The notes: a model not told the origin generated them from the sequence alone. A stretch of 64,000 nt of DNA from Pseudomonas koreensis (GCF_024169245.1 NZ_JALJWP010000001.1:310001-374000), one strand, 5' to 3'. Numbered from the stretch's first letter, positions 1-10,046 are shown. Numbers and translations: made by a program.

Positions 1-481
1 GCGCCAGACGCAACGCTGCGCCCGCTACATAGATGAAGGCGACCATCCAGCCAACCTTGCCCATGTCGCCCAATGCCCAACCGAAGGCCAGCAATGCCGG
101 CGCGACACCGAATGCGACCATGTCCGACAGCGAGTCGTACTCGGCGCCGAAGGCACTTTGCGTATTGGTCATGCGCGCCACGCGGCCATCGAGGCCGTCC
201 AGCACCATCGCGACGAAAATCGCGATCGCAGCGAAAGCGAAGTACTTGCTCGCATTCACCGAGTCGCCGGCACTCAGGGCGGCCTGGGCGCTCATCGAGT
301 TGATGATGGAGTAGAAGCCTGCGAACAGGTTGGCAGTGGTGAACAGGTTCGGCAGCAGATAGATACCACGATGCCGGACTTTGCGACCTTCAGCGTCGTG
401 CCCTTCTTCGATGTGTTCATCGATGGGCAGCAGGCTTTCGGCGTCGGAAGCCTTGTTCGGCTCTTCGGGACGTTCGCTCAT
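1..481 (-). CDS. pssA: CDP-diacylglycerol--serine O-phosphatidyltransferase, N-terminal part
   Basis: Makes phosphatidylserine from CDP-diacylglycerol and serine, the first committed step to phosphatidylethanolamine, at the inner membrane. The reading frame enters from the window edge, so only about 160 N-terminal residues are present. They include a charged N-terminal extension, a first membrane segment ([17 protein letters not shown]) and the CDP-alcohol phosphotransferase signature beginning DGLDGRVAR and continuing to a second Asp pair ([12 protein letters not shown]). Two in-frame ATGs lie 6 nt apart (487 and 481). I chose 481 because the AAGG upstream is spaced about 8 nt from it but only 2 nt from the other. 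It lies downstream of ilvC on the same strand, separated by a terminator hairpin. Confidence 0.93.
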   Translation of the reverse strand, partial: MSERPEEPNKASDAESLLPIDEHIEEGHDAEGRKVRHRGIYLLPNLFTTANLFAGFYSIINSMSAQAALSAGDSVNASKYFAFAAIAIFVAMVLDGLDGRVARMTNTQSAFGAEYDSLSDMVAFGVAPALLAFGWALGDMGKVGWMVAFIYVAGAALRLA

Positions 482-582
482 GGACATTACCTTGCAACGG
501 TTTGGAGAAAATTCGACAGAAGCTTGAGGACGACAGTTCGGCCACAAACGATGCAGCTTTATACCAGAAGCACCGGCCCAAA

Positions 583-612
583 CGAAAAAACGCGGCCGAG
601 GCCGCGTTTTTC
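583..612 (-). terminator. Intrinsic terminator after ilvC
   Basis: A GC-rich hairpin (CGCGGC / GCCGCG with a four-base loop) is flanked by A6 on one side and T5 on the other, so it can work in either direction. On the minus strand it lies 18 nt after the ilvC stop and separates ilvC from pssA. Confidence 0.8.
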
Positions 613-629
613 GTACAAGGGACGACGAC

Positions 630-1670
<1,041 letters not shown>

Positions 1671-1692
1671 TCAGGCCATGCGCTAATTTGGT

Positions 1693-2184
1693 TTAGATGC
1701 TGAGTACTTTGTCGCCGCGAGCGATGCCGGTCACGCCGCTGCGGACGGTTTCCAGAATCGATGCGGTGCCGATGGACTGAATGAAGCTGTCGAGCTTGTC
1801 GCTGGTACCGGTCAACTGAACGGTATACACGCTGGCGCTGACATCCACGATCTGTCCACGGTAGATATCGGTGGTGCGTTTGATCTCGGCGCGCTGGGCG
1901 CCAGTGGCCTTGACCTTGACCAGCATCAGTTCACGCTCGATGTGAGCGCTTTCCGACAGGTCCACCAGCTTGACCACTTCGATCAGCTTGTTCAGGTTTT
2001 TGGTGATCTGCTCGATCACTTCATCGTGGCCCACGGTGGTCAGCGTCAGACGCGACAGGGTCGGGTCTTCGGTCGGGGCCACGGTCAGGCTTTCGATGTT
2101 GTAGTTGCGCTGCGAGAACAGGCCGACTACGCGAGACAGAGCGCCGGGTTCGTTTTCCAGAAGCAGGGAAATAATGTGCCGCAT
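1693..2184 (-). CDS. ilvN: Acetolactate synthase small (regulatory) subunit
   Basis: Regulatory subunit of acetohydroxyacid synthase; it binds valine and stimulates the large subunit. The 163-residue product begins MRHIISLLLENEPGALSRV, a typical ACT domain over about residues 1-75, followed by the family C-terminal domain. The frame is open 30 nt further upstream, but that part overlaps ilvI and lacks homologous character, so the ATG at 2184 is preferred. The start lies 2 nt after the ilvI stop, which indicates translational coupling and fixed subunit stoichiometry. The symbol ilvH is also used for this gene. Confidence 0.96.
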   Translation of the reverse strand: MRHIISLLLENEPGALSRVVGLFSQRNYNIESLTVAPTEDPTLSRLTLTTVGHDEVIEQITKNLNKLIEVVKLVDLSESAHIERELMLVKVKATGAQRAEIKRTTDIYRGQIVDVSASVYTVQLTGTSDKLDSFIQSIGTASILETVRSGVTGIARGDKVLSI

Positions 2185-2186
2185 GA

Positions 2187-3920
2187 TTAAGTACGCTCCG
2201 TCTTGCTCAGCCACATATCGCGCATGGAGCCGTCTTTGATCTGCATCGGGTAGACGTGCTCGCTGGTGTCGACCGCAACATCGATGATCACCAGGCGATC
2301 CTTCATGGCAAACGCTTCGGCCATCTTCGACTTCAAATCTTTCGATTCGGTGATGCGTACGCCAACGTGGCCGTAGGCTTCAGCCAGCTTGATGAAGTCG
2401 GGCAGCGATTCCATGTAGGAGTGCGAGTGACGGCTGCCGTAGCTCATGTCCTGCCACTGGCGAACCATGCCCAGCACACCGTTGTTGAGGATGACGATCT
2501 TCACCGGCAAGCCGTATTGCAGGCAGGTCGACAGCTCCTGGATGTTCATCTGGATACTGCCTTCGCCGGTGACGCAGGCAACGTCGTCATCCGGGAAGCT
2601 CAGTTTGATGCCCATCGCTGCCGGCAGACCGAAGCCCATCGTGCCCAGACCACCGGAGTTGATCCAGCGGTTAGGCTTGTTGAACGTGTAGTACTGCGCA
2701 GCGAACATCTGGTGCTGACCCACGTCGGAGGTCACAAAGGCATCGCCCTTGGTCACTTCGCAGAGGGTTTCGATCACGGTCTGCGGCTTGATCTGGCTGC
2801 CGTCGCCCTTTTCATAAGGGAACAGACCGCGATCGCCGCGCCATTCATCAACCTGCTTCCACCAACTGGCCACGGACTCCTTGTTCGGGGTCTCGCCGAT
2901 TTCCTTGAGGATCGCGACCATTTCGGTCAGGACGCTCTCGACCGGGCCAACGATCGGCACATCGGCCTTGATGGTCTTGGAGATCGAAGCCGGGTCAATG
3001 TCGATGTGGATGATCTTGGCGTTCGGGCAGAATTTCGCCGGGCCATTGATCACCCGATCGTCGAAGCGTGCGCCGACCGCGAGGATCACGTCGGCATGGT
3101 GCATCGCCAGGTTGGCGGTGTAGCTGCCGTGCATGCCGAGCATGCCGATGAACTGACGGTCAGTGCCAGGGAATGCACCCAGGCCCATCAAGGTGTTGGT
3201 CACCGGCAGGTTGAGCATCTTCGCCAGTTCGGTCAGTTGCGCGGAGCCGTTGCCGAGGATCACGCCGCCGCCGGAGTACAGCACTGGGCGCTTGGCTGCC
3301 AACAACATTTCTGCTGCTTTGCGGATCTGCCCGGAGTGACCGCGAACGGCCGGGCTGTAGGAACGCAGCTTGGCTTTTTTCGGGAAGACGTATTCGAACT
3401 TCTCGGCCGGATTGGTCATATCTTTCGGGATATCGACCACGACCGGGCCCGGTCGACCGGATTGCGCCAGGTAGAAGGCCTTCTTCATGACTTCCGGGAT
3501 TTCCGAAGCGTGCTTGATCATGAAGCTGTGCTTCACGATCGGCCGGGAGATCCCGATCATGTCGGTTTCCTGGAACGCGTCGGTGCCGACCATGGTGCTT
3601 GGCACCTGACCGGAAATGATCACCATCGGAATCGAGTCCATATAGGCGGTGGCGATACCGGTGATGGCGTTTGTGGCGCCTGGACCGGAAGTCACCAGTA
3701 CCACGCCGGCTTTACCGGTGGCACGGGCGTAGCCGTCAGCCATATGGGTCGCCGCTTGTTCGTGACGAACCAGGATGTGGGTCACTTCCGGTTCTTTGAA
3801 CAGGGCATCGTAAACATGCAGGAGAGCACCACCCGGGTACCCGTAGATATATTTGACGCCTTCGTCACGCAAAAAGCGGACGAGCATCTCACCGCCAGAT
3901 AAAAGCTCCACGTTGTTCAC
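2187..3920 (-). CDS. ilvI: Acetolactate synthase large (catalytic) subunit
   Basis: Thiamine-diphosphate enzyme that condenses two pyruvates, or pyruvate plus 2-oxobutyrate, at the entry of branched-chain amino acid synthesis. The 577 residues contain the N-terminal pyrimidine-binding domain with the catalytic glutamate in [20 protein letters not shown], a central FAD-type domain, and the C-terminal pyrophosphate-binding domain. The metal-binding motif reads GEGS...LNN instead of the usual GDGS. The protein starts [12 protein letters not shown]; starting at the valine three codons later would give the more usual N-terminus. It is first in the operon, preceded by a leader of about 300 nt. Confidence 0.97.
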   Translation of the reverse strand: MNNVELLSGGEMLVRFLRDEGVKYIYGYPGGALLHVYDALFKEPEVTHILVRHEQAATHMADGYARATGKAGVVLVTSGPGATNAITGIATAYMDSIPMVIISGQVPSTMVGTDAFQETDMIGISRPIVKHSFMIKHASEIPEVMKKAFYLAQSGRPGPVVVDIPKDMTNPAEKFEYVFPKKAKLRSYSPAVRGHSGQIRKAAEMLLAAKRPVLYSGGGVILGNGSAQLTELAKMLNLPVTNTLMGLGAFPGTDRQFIGMLGMHGSYTANLAMHHADVILAVGARFDDRVINGPAKFCPNAKIIHIDIDPASISKTIKADVPIVGPVESVLTEMVAILKEIGETPNKESVASWWKQVDEWRGDRGLFPYEKGDGSQIKPQTVIETLCEVTKGDAFVTSDVGQHQMFAAQYYTFNKPNRWINSGGLGTMGFGLPAAMGIKLSFPDDDVACVTGEGSIQMNIQELSTCLQYGLPVKIVILNNGVLGMVRQWQDMSYGSRHSHSYMESLPDFIKLAEAYGHVGVRITESKDLKSKMAEAFAMKDRLVIIDVAVDTSEHVYPMQIKDGSMRDMWLSKTERT

Positions 3921-4308
3921 CTCTAAAACGCCAGAATACCGTCCACAAAAGGGGCGGGTCTTAATAGGTTTACTTCTCGGCAGAGCATGAGCGACGGTGG
4001 TCGCCGACTACGTCAGCACTGACTGAGCAAGTATTGGGATCGTCCCAAGTGTTGCGGGCTTTTCCCACCCAGCGCGAGGTAACGCGTTGCGGGTGTAACA
4101 GGTCGGCGCGGATGTGCGCCTCATGATCTACCGAGTGGGTCTGCTTCTGGCAGTCCCTCTACAGCGGACTTTGGATTCTTCTGTTTCGCCCTCTGCAAGT
4201 CAAGTCGTCTGTGCGGTTAATTGTGGGTAAGCACATGAGAACGCAAGAAAAAACCTGAAAAGCGCTACTCTGTTAGCGTCAATTGCGCATTTTTACCAAG
4301 GAATCAGC
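3921..4308 (-). promoter_or_regulatory. Long ilvI leader with a small ORF and hairpins; possible attenuator
   Basis: This 388-nt gap separates ilvI (minus) from a plus-strand gene. On the minus strand a 38-codon ORF runs from an ATG at 4124 to a TAG at 4008, and the perfect hairpin TTGGGA-CGA-TCCCAA (4034-4048) lies within it. A weak promoter-like pair (TTGCGT and ACAATT, about 16 nt apart) lies near 4220-4245. The codons of the small ORF are not strongly enriched in Leu, Ile or Val, so classical leader-peptide attenuation is not proven. I see no known riboswitch pattern. Confidence 0.35.
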
Positions 4309-4725
4309 ATGCGAACGCTCCTCCTCACTCTGCTGATCGGCGTCAGCCCATGGTGCTCGGCCGCTCAAATCTACAAATGGGTCGATGCTCAGGGCGTCAC
4401 GCATTTCGATGCACAGCCGCCGCAGGGCCAACCGTCGACGACCGTACAGACGCCCTCCCCGCCTGCGCCGAAAGCCGCGCCGATGCCGGGCGGCGGCGTA
4501 CTCGGCGATCAGAAGGCCATTGATACCAAGGTGAAGAAACAGGTCGCCGAGCAGCAGGCGCAACTCAAGGCATTCTGCGAGCAGGCACGCACGAATCTCG
4601 CGCAATTGCAGAACAATCCGCGTTTGCGGGAAGAGGTCGAGGGGGATTTGCGGCGGCTCGACGACGCGCAGCGTCAGGAGCGCATCGTTGAAGCGCAGAA
4701 GCAGATTGCCGAGAATTGCTCGTAG
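4309..4725 (+). CDS. DUF4124-containing periplasmic protein
   Basis: Predicted secreted protein of 138 residues and unknown function. The signal peptide (MRTLLLTLLIGVSPWCSAA) is followed directly by the DUF4124 core IYKWVDAQGVTHFDAQPP, a short beta-structured module seen in many envelope proteins. A proline/alanine linker (about residues 45-65) leads to a charged, probably helical C-terminal half rich in Gln, Glu and Arg, ending with a lone Cys. It is transcribed divergently from the ilv operon. The ATG follows a plausible AAGGA site. Confidence 0.85.
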   Translation: MRTLLLTLLIGVSPWCSAAQIYKWVDAQGVTHFDAQPPQGQPSTTVQTPSPPAPKAAPMPGGGVLGDQKAIDTKVKKQVAEQQAQLKAFCEQARTNLAQLQNNPRLREEVEGDLRRLDDAQRQERIVEAQKQIAENCS

Positions 4726-4753
4726 GCACGCTGCCGGATCTGTGTGAGAGCTG

Positions 4754-4847
4754 TGTAGGAGCTGACGAGTGCAACGAGGCTGCGATCTCTTGATCCTGTT
4801 TTTGCATAAGCAAGATCAAAAGATCGCAGCCTTCGGCAGCTCCTACC
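4754..4847. repeat. REP/BIME palindrome, GTAGGAGCTG family
   Basis: Two inverted copies of the Pseudomonas REP core (TAGGAGCTG ... GCTGCGATCT and its reverse complement) surround a short centre. The left arm is degenerate (GACGAGTGCAACGAG in place of CCGAAG). It lies between convergent genes and may act as an mRNA-stabilising or terminating hairpin. Confidence 0.85.
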
Positions 4848-4856
4848 CAACCGTAT

Positions 4857-5192
4857 TCAGCGGGATGCAGTAATCAGCATGTCAAACTCTTTGAGCAGCA
4901 CCTGCAACTGCCGATCCTTGCCGCCAAGATTGCGCTGGGCGAAAACCATTTCCGCCATTTCCTGAATGCCCGAGGCGTTCGGCAAAGGCAGGTCCTGTTC
5001 GAGGATCATCTTCATGCGCGGCAGGAAGATCCATTGCAGCCATTGCTCGAAGTCCAGCGTGTCGACCGAAAACGGCTCGACACTGCTCAGGGCTTCGGCC
5101 GACGGCTGAACCTCATCCCACCACCCCTGGGTGCGCAGCTCTCGCTCGATCAGCAACAGCTGATCGGCGATTTTCGGGAAGCGCGCATCCAT
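4857..5192 (-). CDS. YqcC family protein
   Basis: Cytoplasmic protein of 111 residues, predicted all-helical, function unknown. The sequence MDARFPKIADQLLLIERELR and the later segment DTLDFEQWLQWIFLPRM fit the YqcC family. The ATG at 5192 overlaps the stop of the preceding lpoP gene by one base (TGATG), typical of translational coupling. A GTG one codon upstream is also in frame. It is the last gene of the mrcB-lpoP-yqcC operon, so it may be linked to cell-wall work, although YqcC is otherwise known beside other genes. Confidence 0.85.
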   Translation of the reverse strand: MDARFPKIADQLLLIERELRTQGWWDEVQPSAEALSSVEPFSVDTLDFEQWLQWIFLPRMKMILEQDLPLPNASGIQEMAEMVFAQRNLGGKDRQLQVLLKEFDMLITASR

Positions 5193-5941
5193 CACAGGGA
5201 AACCTTGGCCTTCTGACGGGCCTGAGCAGCGCCGGCGGCATCGCCTTGTTTCTCACGTGCCTGGGCGATGATATCCCACAGGCTGGCTTGCAGATCCGGA
5301 CGCCCGTTGGCCATGGTCAGCGCGCGACGGGCGAACTGCTCGGCCTGCGGCGCATCGCCTTGGGCCATGCGCACCTGCGCCAAACGGTAAAGCACTTGTG
5401 GCTCACGGGGGGCAACACGTTGCGCCCGCTCCAGGCTGGAAGAGGCACCGTTCAAGTCACCACCGGCCTGCTGCTGTTGCGCTGTAGTCAGCAAGGCGAG
5501 TACCGGGCCGTCCAGTTGCTCATCCGCCGACAGGCCACCGCCACTGCTGGCCGAAGGAATGCCACTGGGCGTCGACGGCATGCTGTAGCTGCCGGAGTTG
5601 ACCGGCGCCGATTCAACCGCCGATGGGTTGTACGGCCCCGCCGTGATGCCGCCGGATGCCGGACCCGGGACGATCGGCGAAGAGCTGATCGGTGTCGACA
5701 CCGCCGCACCGCCGCCCGGCACCATCACCACCACGCCGGTATCGCCCTGCGGAATCGCCTGAGTCTGGCCCTGCGCCGGGCGCTTGACCGTGGTCTGGCG
5801 GAAACCGCCATTGGCGCCGATGCGTTCACTGTTGGACACGGCTGTGCCCGAATCCACCACGGGAATCGAACCACGCTGTACGGTGGAGCAGCCGCTGAGC
5901 AAAGCCACGGCGGTCACCGCTGGAATCAACCACTTGTTCAC
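5192..5941 (-). CDS. lpoP: Outer-membrane TPR lipoprotein, activator of PBP1B
   Basis: A 249-residue lipoprotein with lipobox ALLSGC (Cys18), a long low-complexity Gly/Ser/Pro linker (about residues 25-140) and a C-terminal TPR-like helical domain (from about residue 145). This architecture and its position right after mrcB match LpoP, the Pseudomonas lipoprotein known to activate PBP1B across the periplasm. The flexible linker would let the TPR domain reach PBP1B from the outer membrane. The mrcB stop is 16 nt upstream, and yqcC overlaps its stop. The name rests on architecture and synteny. Confidence 0.85.
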   Translation of the reverse strand: MNKWLIPAVTAVALLSGCSTVQRGSIPVVDSGTAVSNSERIGANGGFRQTTVKRPAQGQTQAIPQGDTGVVVMVPGGGAAVSTPISSSPIVPGPASGGITAGPYNPSAVESAPVNSGSYSMPSTPSGIPSASSGGGLSADEQLDGPVLALLTTAQQQQAGGDLNGASSSLERAQRVAPREPQVLYRLAQVRMAQGDAPQAEQFARRALTMANGRPDLQASLWDIIAQAREKQGDAAGAAQARQKAKVSL

Positions 5942-5957
5942 TTGAAACCCTCTTTGC

Positions 5958-8282
5958 TTAATTCATCCAGCCCTTGACCCAGTCCATCACCGATTCCGGC
6001 GAGGCAGGTGTTTCGCTTGCGCACGCGGCGCCGGGTGGCGGCTCGCTGCCGCGAATATACGGCATCTGTACCGCGCCGGGGCAGTTGGCATCGGAACCCT
6101 GGCCGGTGCGTGAATCGACCCAGGCCTGCACGACGTTGTCCGGCTGCGGCATGTCCAGCGGCAGCGGATCGGCCTTGCGCATGAAACTGGTCCAGACCTG
6201 CAACGCACCGGTCGCCCCGGTGAACGGCGTCTTGCCGTTGTCATCGCGGCCGAGCCAGACCACCGCCAGCAGATCCTGACTGAAACCGGCAAACCAGCTG
6301 TCGCGCGAGTCGTTACTGGTACCAGTCTTGCCTGCCAGTGTCAGGGTCTTGGGCAGCACGTTATAAACCGAACTGCCGGTACCTTCACGCATCACCCGCT
6401 GCATGGCGTTCTGGATCAGGTAAATCGAGGCCGGATCGAAACGCTGCTCGATCTGGAACGGATAACGCTTGAGCGGCTCGCCCTCGGCGGTCAACACGCT
6501 GCGAATACCGCGCATCGGCGTATTGAAGCCGCCGTTGGCCAGCGTCTGATACATGGTCGCCACTTCGATCGGCGTCATGCCACCGGCACCCAGCAGCATC
6601 GACGGGAACGCCGGGAATTCACGGGTCACGCCGAGGCGACCGAGGGTCTTGAGCACGTTCGGCACACCGACTTCCAGGCCCAGTCGCGAGGTCGACAGGT
6701 TGTAGGAATGCGCCAGGCCCTGATAGAGGAACACCGTACCGTGGGAGCGGCGATCGTAGTTCTGCGGCTTCCACACCTGACCGTTGGCGCCTTTGACCGA
6801 CAGCGGATCGTCCGACAGCCAGCTGGTCAGCGTGTACTGACTCGGTTTCTCCAGCGCGGTGAGGTACACCGCCGGTTTGATCAGCGAGCCAATCGGACGC
6901 ACCGCATCGAGTGCGCGGTTGAAACCGGCGTAACTGGCCTGACGGCTGCCGATCATCGCCTGGACTTCGCCGGTTTCCGGGTTGGTCACGACCATCGCCG
7001 CTTCGACGTCATCGGAACCCTTGCGCCCGGCCAGACGTTTGAACGTGTCATTGACCGAAGCTTCGGCTTTCATCTGCAGGATCGGGTCGAAACTGGTGAA
7101 GATGCGCAGGCCTTCTTCGGTCAAGTCTTCGTCGCGGTAGTCTTCGCGCAACTGGCGTTTGACCAGATCGATAAAGCCGGGGAACGAGCTGTCGGCGAGC
7201 TTGCCGCGCGTGGTCACACCGAGCGGCATTTTCTTCGCCGCTTCGACCTGTTCGGCGGTCGCTACGCCTTGCTGCGCCAACACGTCGAGCACCAGATTAC
7301 GCCGCTCCAGCGCGCGCTCCGGATTGCGGCGCGGGTTGTAGTAGGACGGCCCTTTGACCATGCCGACCAGCAACGCCACCTGATGCAGTTTCAGCTCGGA
7401 CAATGGCTGGCCGAAGAAGAACTGGCTGGCCAGACCGAAACCATGCACCGCACGCTGACCGTCCTGGCCGACAAAGACTTCGTTGAGGTAGGCCTCAAGA
7501 ATTTCCTTTTTGTCGTAATGCAGTTCGAGCAGCAACGCCATCATCGCTTCGGTGAGCTTGCGGGTCAGGCTGCGTTCGCTGGTCAGGTAGAAGTTCTTCA
7601 CCAGCTGCTGCGTCAGCGTACTGCCGCCCTGGGTCATCTTGCCGCCGGAGGTGTTGATCCACACCGCGCGCGCGATCGATTTCGGCGACACGCCCCAATG
7701 GCTATAGAAATCGCGGTCTTCGACGGCGATCAGGGTTTCGAGCAGGTACGGCGGCACCTGATCGAGTTTGATCAGGATGCGGTCTTCAAGATTTTTCGGG
7801 TAAATGCCGCCGATCATCAGCGGTTCGAGGCGCACCACCGACAGCTTCGAACCGTTGGTCGCGGACAGCTCGGCGACGTAATCGCCGGAGAAACGCACGC
7901 GCACCGGCTGCGGTTTCTCCAGACCTTCATAGAACTGGAAGCCACGGGTGTTCAAGTCGACCGTATTGCCGCTGACGGCGGCAGCACCGGGGCCATTGCT
8001 CACGGCTTCGCGGCGATAGCCGAGGGCATCGAGTTCGGTGAGGAAATCGTCCTTGCTCAGCTTCTGTCCGACGAACAGCTCGAGCGGGCGCGCGTATACC
8101 TTGGCCGGGATGGTCCAGCGCTTGCCGGAGAACTTCTCCTGCACCACGGCATCGAGGTAAACGGCGAAGCCGGCCAGCACTACCAGGCCGACCAGGCTGA
8201 GTTTAATGGCCCAGCTCACCCATGGACTAAGGCCCTTGGCTGGTGGTTTTTTCTTGGTACGGGGGGATCGGGATCGAGTCAT
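5958..8282 (-). CDS. mrcB: Bifunctional penicillin-binding protein 1B
   Basis: Inner-membrane peptidoglycan synthase with transglycosylase and transpeptidase activity. The order in 774 residues is: a basic cytoplasmic tail (RSRSPRTKKKPPAKG), one membrane helix (about 25-47), a UB2H-type regulatory region, the GT51 domain with EDRDFYSHWG and the GGSTLTQQLVKN motif, then the transpeptidase domain with GSLIKP (SxxK), a YNLST segment and the KTGTSND box. The length is usual for PBP1B. The next gene encodes its activator LpoP. It is divergent from the kinase-like gene at 8399, with about 115 nt between starts. Confidence 0.97.
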   Translation of the reverse strand: MTRSRSPRTKKKPPAKGLSPWVSWAIKLSLVGLVVLAGFAVYLDAVVQEKFSGKRWTIPAKVYARPLELFVGQKLSKDDFLTELDALGYRREAVSNGPGAAAVSGNTVDLNTRGFQFYEGLEKPQPVRVRFSGDYVAELSATNGSKLSVVRLEPLMIGGIYPKNLEDRILIKLDQVPPYLLETLIAVEDRDFYSHWGVSPKSIARAVWINTSGGKMTQGGSTLTQQLVKNFYLTSERSLTRKLTEAMMALLLELHYDKKEILEAYLNEVFVGQDGQRAVHGFGLASQFFFGQPLSELKLHQVALLVGMVKGPSYYNPRRNPERALERRNLVLDVLAQQGVATAEQVEAAKKMPLGVTTRGKLADSSFPGFIDLVKRQLREDYRDEDLTEEGLRIFTSFDPILQMKAEASVNDTFKRLAGRKGSDDVEAAMVVTNPETGEVQAMIGSRQASYAGFNRALDAVRPIGSLIKPAVYLTALEKPSQYTLTSWLSDDPLSVKGANGQVWKPQNYDRRSHGTVFLYQGLAHSYNLSTSRLGLEVGVPNVLKTLGRLGVTREFPAFPSMLLGAGGMTPIEVATMYQTLANGGFNTPMRGIRSVLTAEGEPLKRYPFQIEQRFDPASIYLIQNAMQRVMREGTGSSVYNVLPKTLTLAGKTGTSNDSRDSWFAGFSQDLLAVVWLGRDDNGKTPFTGATGALQVWTSFMRKADPLPLDMPQPDNVVQAWVDSRTGQGSDANCPGAVQMPYIRGSEPPPGAACASETPASPESVMDWVKGWMN

Positions 8283-8398
8283 GGCGGCGGATTATACGCA
8301 CTTTATCGATCCTCAACAGGCACGCGCGGAGGTTTGCGTCAGGCGGGCAAGCAGCCATAATGGCCGCCTCGAATTCCCCCGCCTCTGAAGGATCGCCC

Positions 8399-9955
8399 GT
8401 GAGCCAGTCCCTGATCGCTGCCCTGCAAAACCCGGCCCTCTACCCGCATCCCGTCGAAGGGTTTCAGGTCATCGAAACCCACATCTCCTGGGTGATTCTC
8501 ACCGGGCCCTTTGCCTATAAAGTGAAGAAGCCGGTAAATTTCGGCTTCCTCGACTTCACCAGCCTCGACGCACGCGCACATTTCTGCGCGGAAGAGCTGC
8601 GCCTGAATCAGCGTCTGACCGCTGATTTGTATCTGGACGTGTTGCCAGTCACCGGCAGCGTCGAAGCACCGCAACTGGGCGGCGATGGGCCGGCTATCGA
8701 ATATGTGCTGAAAATGCGCCAGTTCCCGCAGAGCGGCTTGCTCAGCACCCTGCAAGCCAACGGCGAGCTGACCACTCAGCACATCGATGCCTTGGCCGAG
8801 CAGATCGCCCATTTCCATCTCAATGCCCCGAAAGTCCCGGCCGAGCACGACGCCGGCACTCCGGACAGCGTGATGGCGCCAGTCTCGCAGAACTTCGAGC
8901 AGATCCTGCCGTTCCTCAGCGACAAGAACGACCTGCTGCAACTCGAGGCACTGAAAGCCTGGGCCGAAAGCAGCTTCGAACGCCTCAAGCCGTTGTTCGC
9001 CGAGCGCAAGGCCCAAGGTTTCACCCGCGAATGCCACGGCGACATTCACCTGGGCAACGCCACCGTGATCGATGGCAACGTGGTGATCTTCGACTGCATC
9101 GAGTTCAACGAGCCATTCCGTTTCACCGACGTCTGGGCTGATACCGGCTTCCTCGCGATGGATCTGGAAGACCGCGGTTTGAAATCGCTGGCCCGTCGCC
9201 TCATCAGCCAATACCTGGAACTGACCGGCGACTATCAGGGCGTGGAAGTGCTGAACTTCTATAAAGCCTACCGCGCTCTGGTGCGGGCCAAGGTGGCACT
9301 GTTCAGCATGCCGGCGGAGGCGACTGCGGTGCAGCGCGCCACCACCCTGCGCCAGTACCGCAACTACGCCAACCTGGCGGAAAGCTACAGCACCATTCCT
9401 TCGCGCTTCATGGCCATCACCCACGGCGTCTCCGCGGTTGGCAAAAGCCACGTGGCCATGCGTCTGGTCGAAGCGCTGGGCGCGATTCGCCTGCGTTCGG
9501 ATGTCGAGCGCAAGCGCCTGTTCGGTGAGCAGAGCGTTGCCAACGATGTGCAGGCCGGCATTTACAGCGCCGACGCCAGCGCCGCGACTTACGCGCGCCT
9601 GCATGAAATCGCCGAGGTGATTTTGCACGCCGGTTTCCCGGTGGTGATCGACGCGACCTATCTCAAGCGTGAGCAGCGCGACAACGCAGCGAAAATTGCC
9701 GAAGCCACCGGCACGCCATTCCTGATCCTCGACTGCAACGCCCCGCAAGCGGTGATCGAAAGCTGGCTGGCGATGCGTCAGGCCGATCGAAAGGATCCGT
9801 CCGACGCCACCCTCGCCGTCATCGAGGCACAGCAGGCCAACCGCGAAGCGCTGACGCCGGAAGAAATCCTGCGCAGCAAACGCGTGCAGACCAATGAATC
9901 CGGAACGCTGGACACCGTGGTCGCGCAGATCCGTCAGCGCCTGCCAGGTCTGTAA
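8399..9955 (+). CDS. APH-like phosphotransferase fused to a P-loop kinase domain
   Basis: A 518-residue protein of unknown substrate. The N-terminal half has the aminoglycoside/choline-kinase fold, with the catalytic HGDIHLGN (His213) and a following metal-site segment FDCIEFN. The C-terminal third carries a Walker A motif GVSAVGKS (343-350) and looks like a zeta-toxin/AAA_33-type nucleotide kinase, with later Arg- and Asp-rich segments (RLRSDVERKR, VVIDATYLKREQR). The frame is open back to 8243, but that overlaps mrcB. The GTG at 8399, preceded by GAAGGAT, is the better start. It is divergent from mrcB-lpoP. The fusion is conserved across Pseudomonas, yet I know no assigned reaction. Confidence 0.82.
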   Translation: MSQSLIAALQNPALYPHPVEGFQVIETHISWVILTGPFAYKVKKPVNFGFLDFTSLDARAHFCAEELRLNQRLTADLYLDVLPVTGSVEAPQLGGDGPAIEYVLKMRQFPQSGLLSTLQANGELTTQHIDALAEQIAHFHLNAPKVPAEHDAGTPDSVMAPVSQNFEQILPFLSDKNDLLQLEALKAWAESSFERLKPLFAERKAQGFTRECHGDIHLGNATVIDGNVVIFDCIEFNEPFRFTDVWADTGFLAMDLEDRGLKSLARRLISQYLELTGDYQGVEVLNFYKAYRALVRAKVALFSMPAEATAVQRATTLRQYRNYANLAESYSTIPSRFMAITHGVSAVGKSHVAMRLVEALGAIRLRSDVERKRLFGEQSVANDVQAGIYSADASAATYARLHEIAEVILHAGFPVVIDATYLKREQRDNAAKIAEATGTPFLILDCNAPQAVIESWLAMRQADRKDPSDATLAVIEAQQANREALTPEEILRSKRVQTNESGTLDTVVAQIRQRLPGL

Positions 9956-9959
9956 AAAA

Positions 9960-10006
9960 CTATTTCGGCCGTGAAGCCCTTGCTCGCTTCACGGCCGTCA
10001 AATAGT
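9960..10006. terminator. Perfect inverted repeat after the kinase-like gene
   Basis: CTATTT-GGCCGTGAAGC pairs with GCTTCACGGCCGTCAAATAG around a 9-base loop. It can form a long hairpin 5 nt after the stop. No T-run follows on the plus strand, but T6 follows on the minus strand, so plus-strand termination is only probable. Confidence 0.5.
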
Positions 10007-10017
10007 GGCACTATAAT
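9988..10017 (+). promoter_or_regulatory. Sigma-70 promoter of the pentapeptide gene
   Basis: TTCACG, an 18-base spacer, and a consensus TATAAT (10012-10017) give a predicted start near 10024, 23 nt before the ATG. The -35 lies inside the right arm of the preceding hairpin. Confidence 0.6.
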
Positions 10018-10046
10018 GGCGTCATAAAACCAACAGGTGATTTGAC

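Noticed and set aside
2256..3902. Plus-strand 548-codon frame opposite ilvI
   Set aside because: His/Asp/Gly-rich composition typical of a mirrored gene, no motif, no ribosome site; ilvI is certain.
9960..10006. Inverted repeat as an operator for the pentapeptide gene
   Set aside because: It is placed directly after a stop codon and fits a transcript-end hairpin better; no regulator is known for it. Kept only as a possible terminator.
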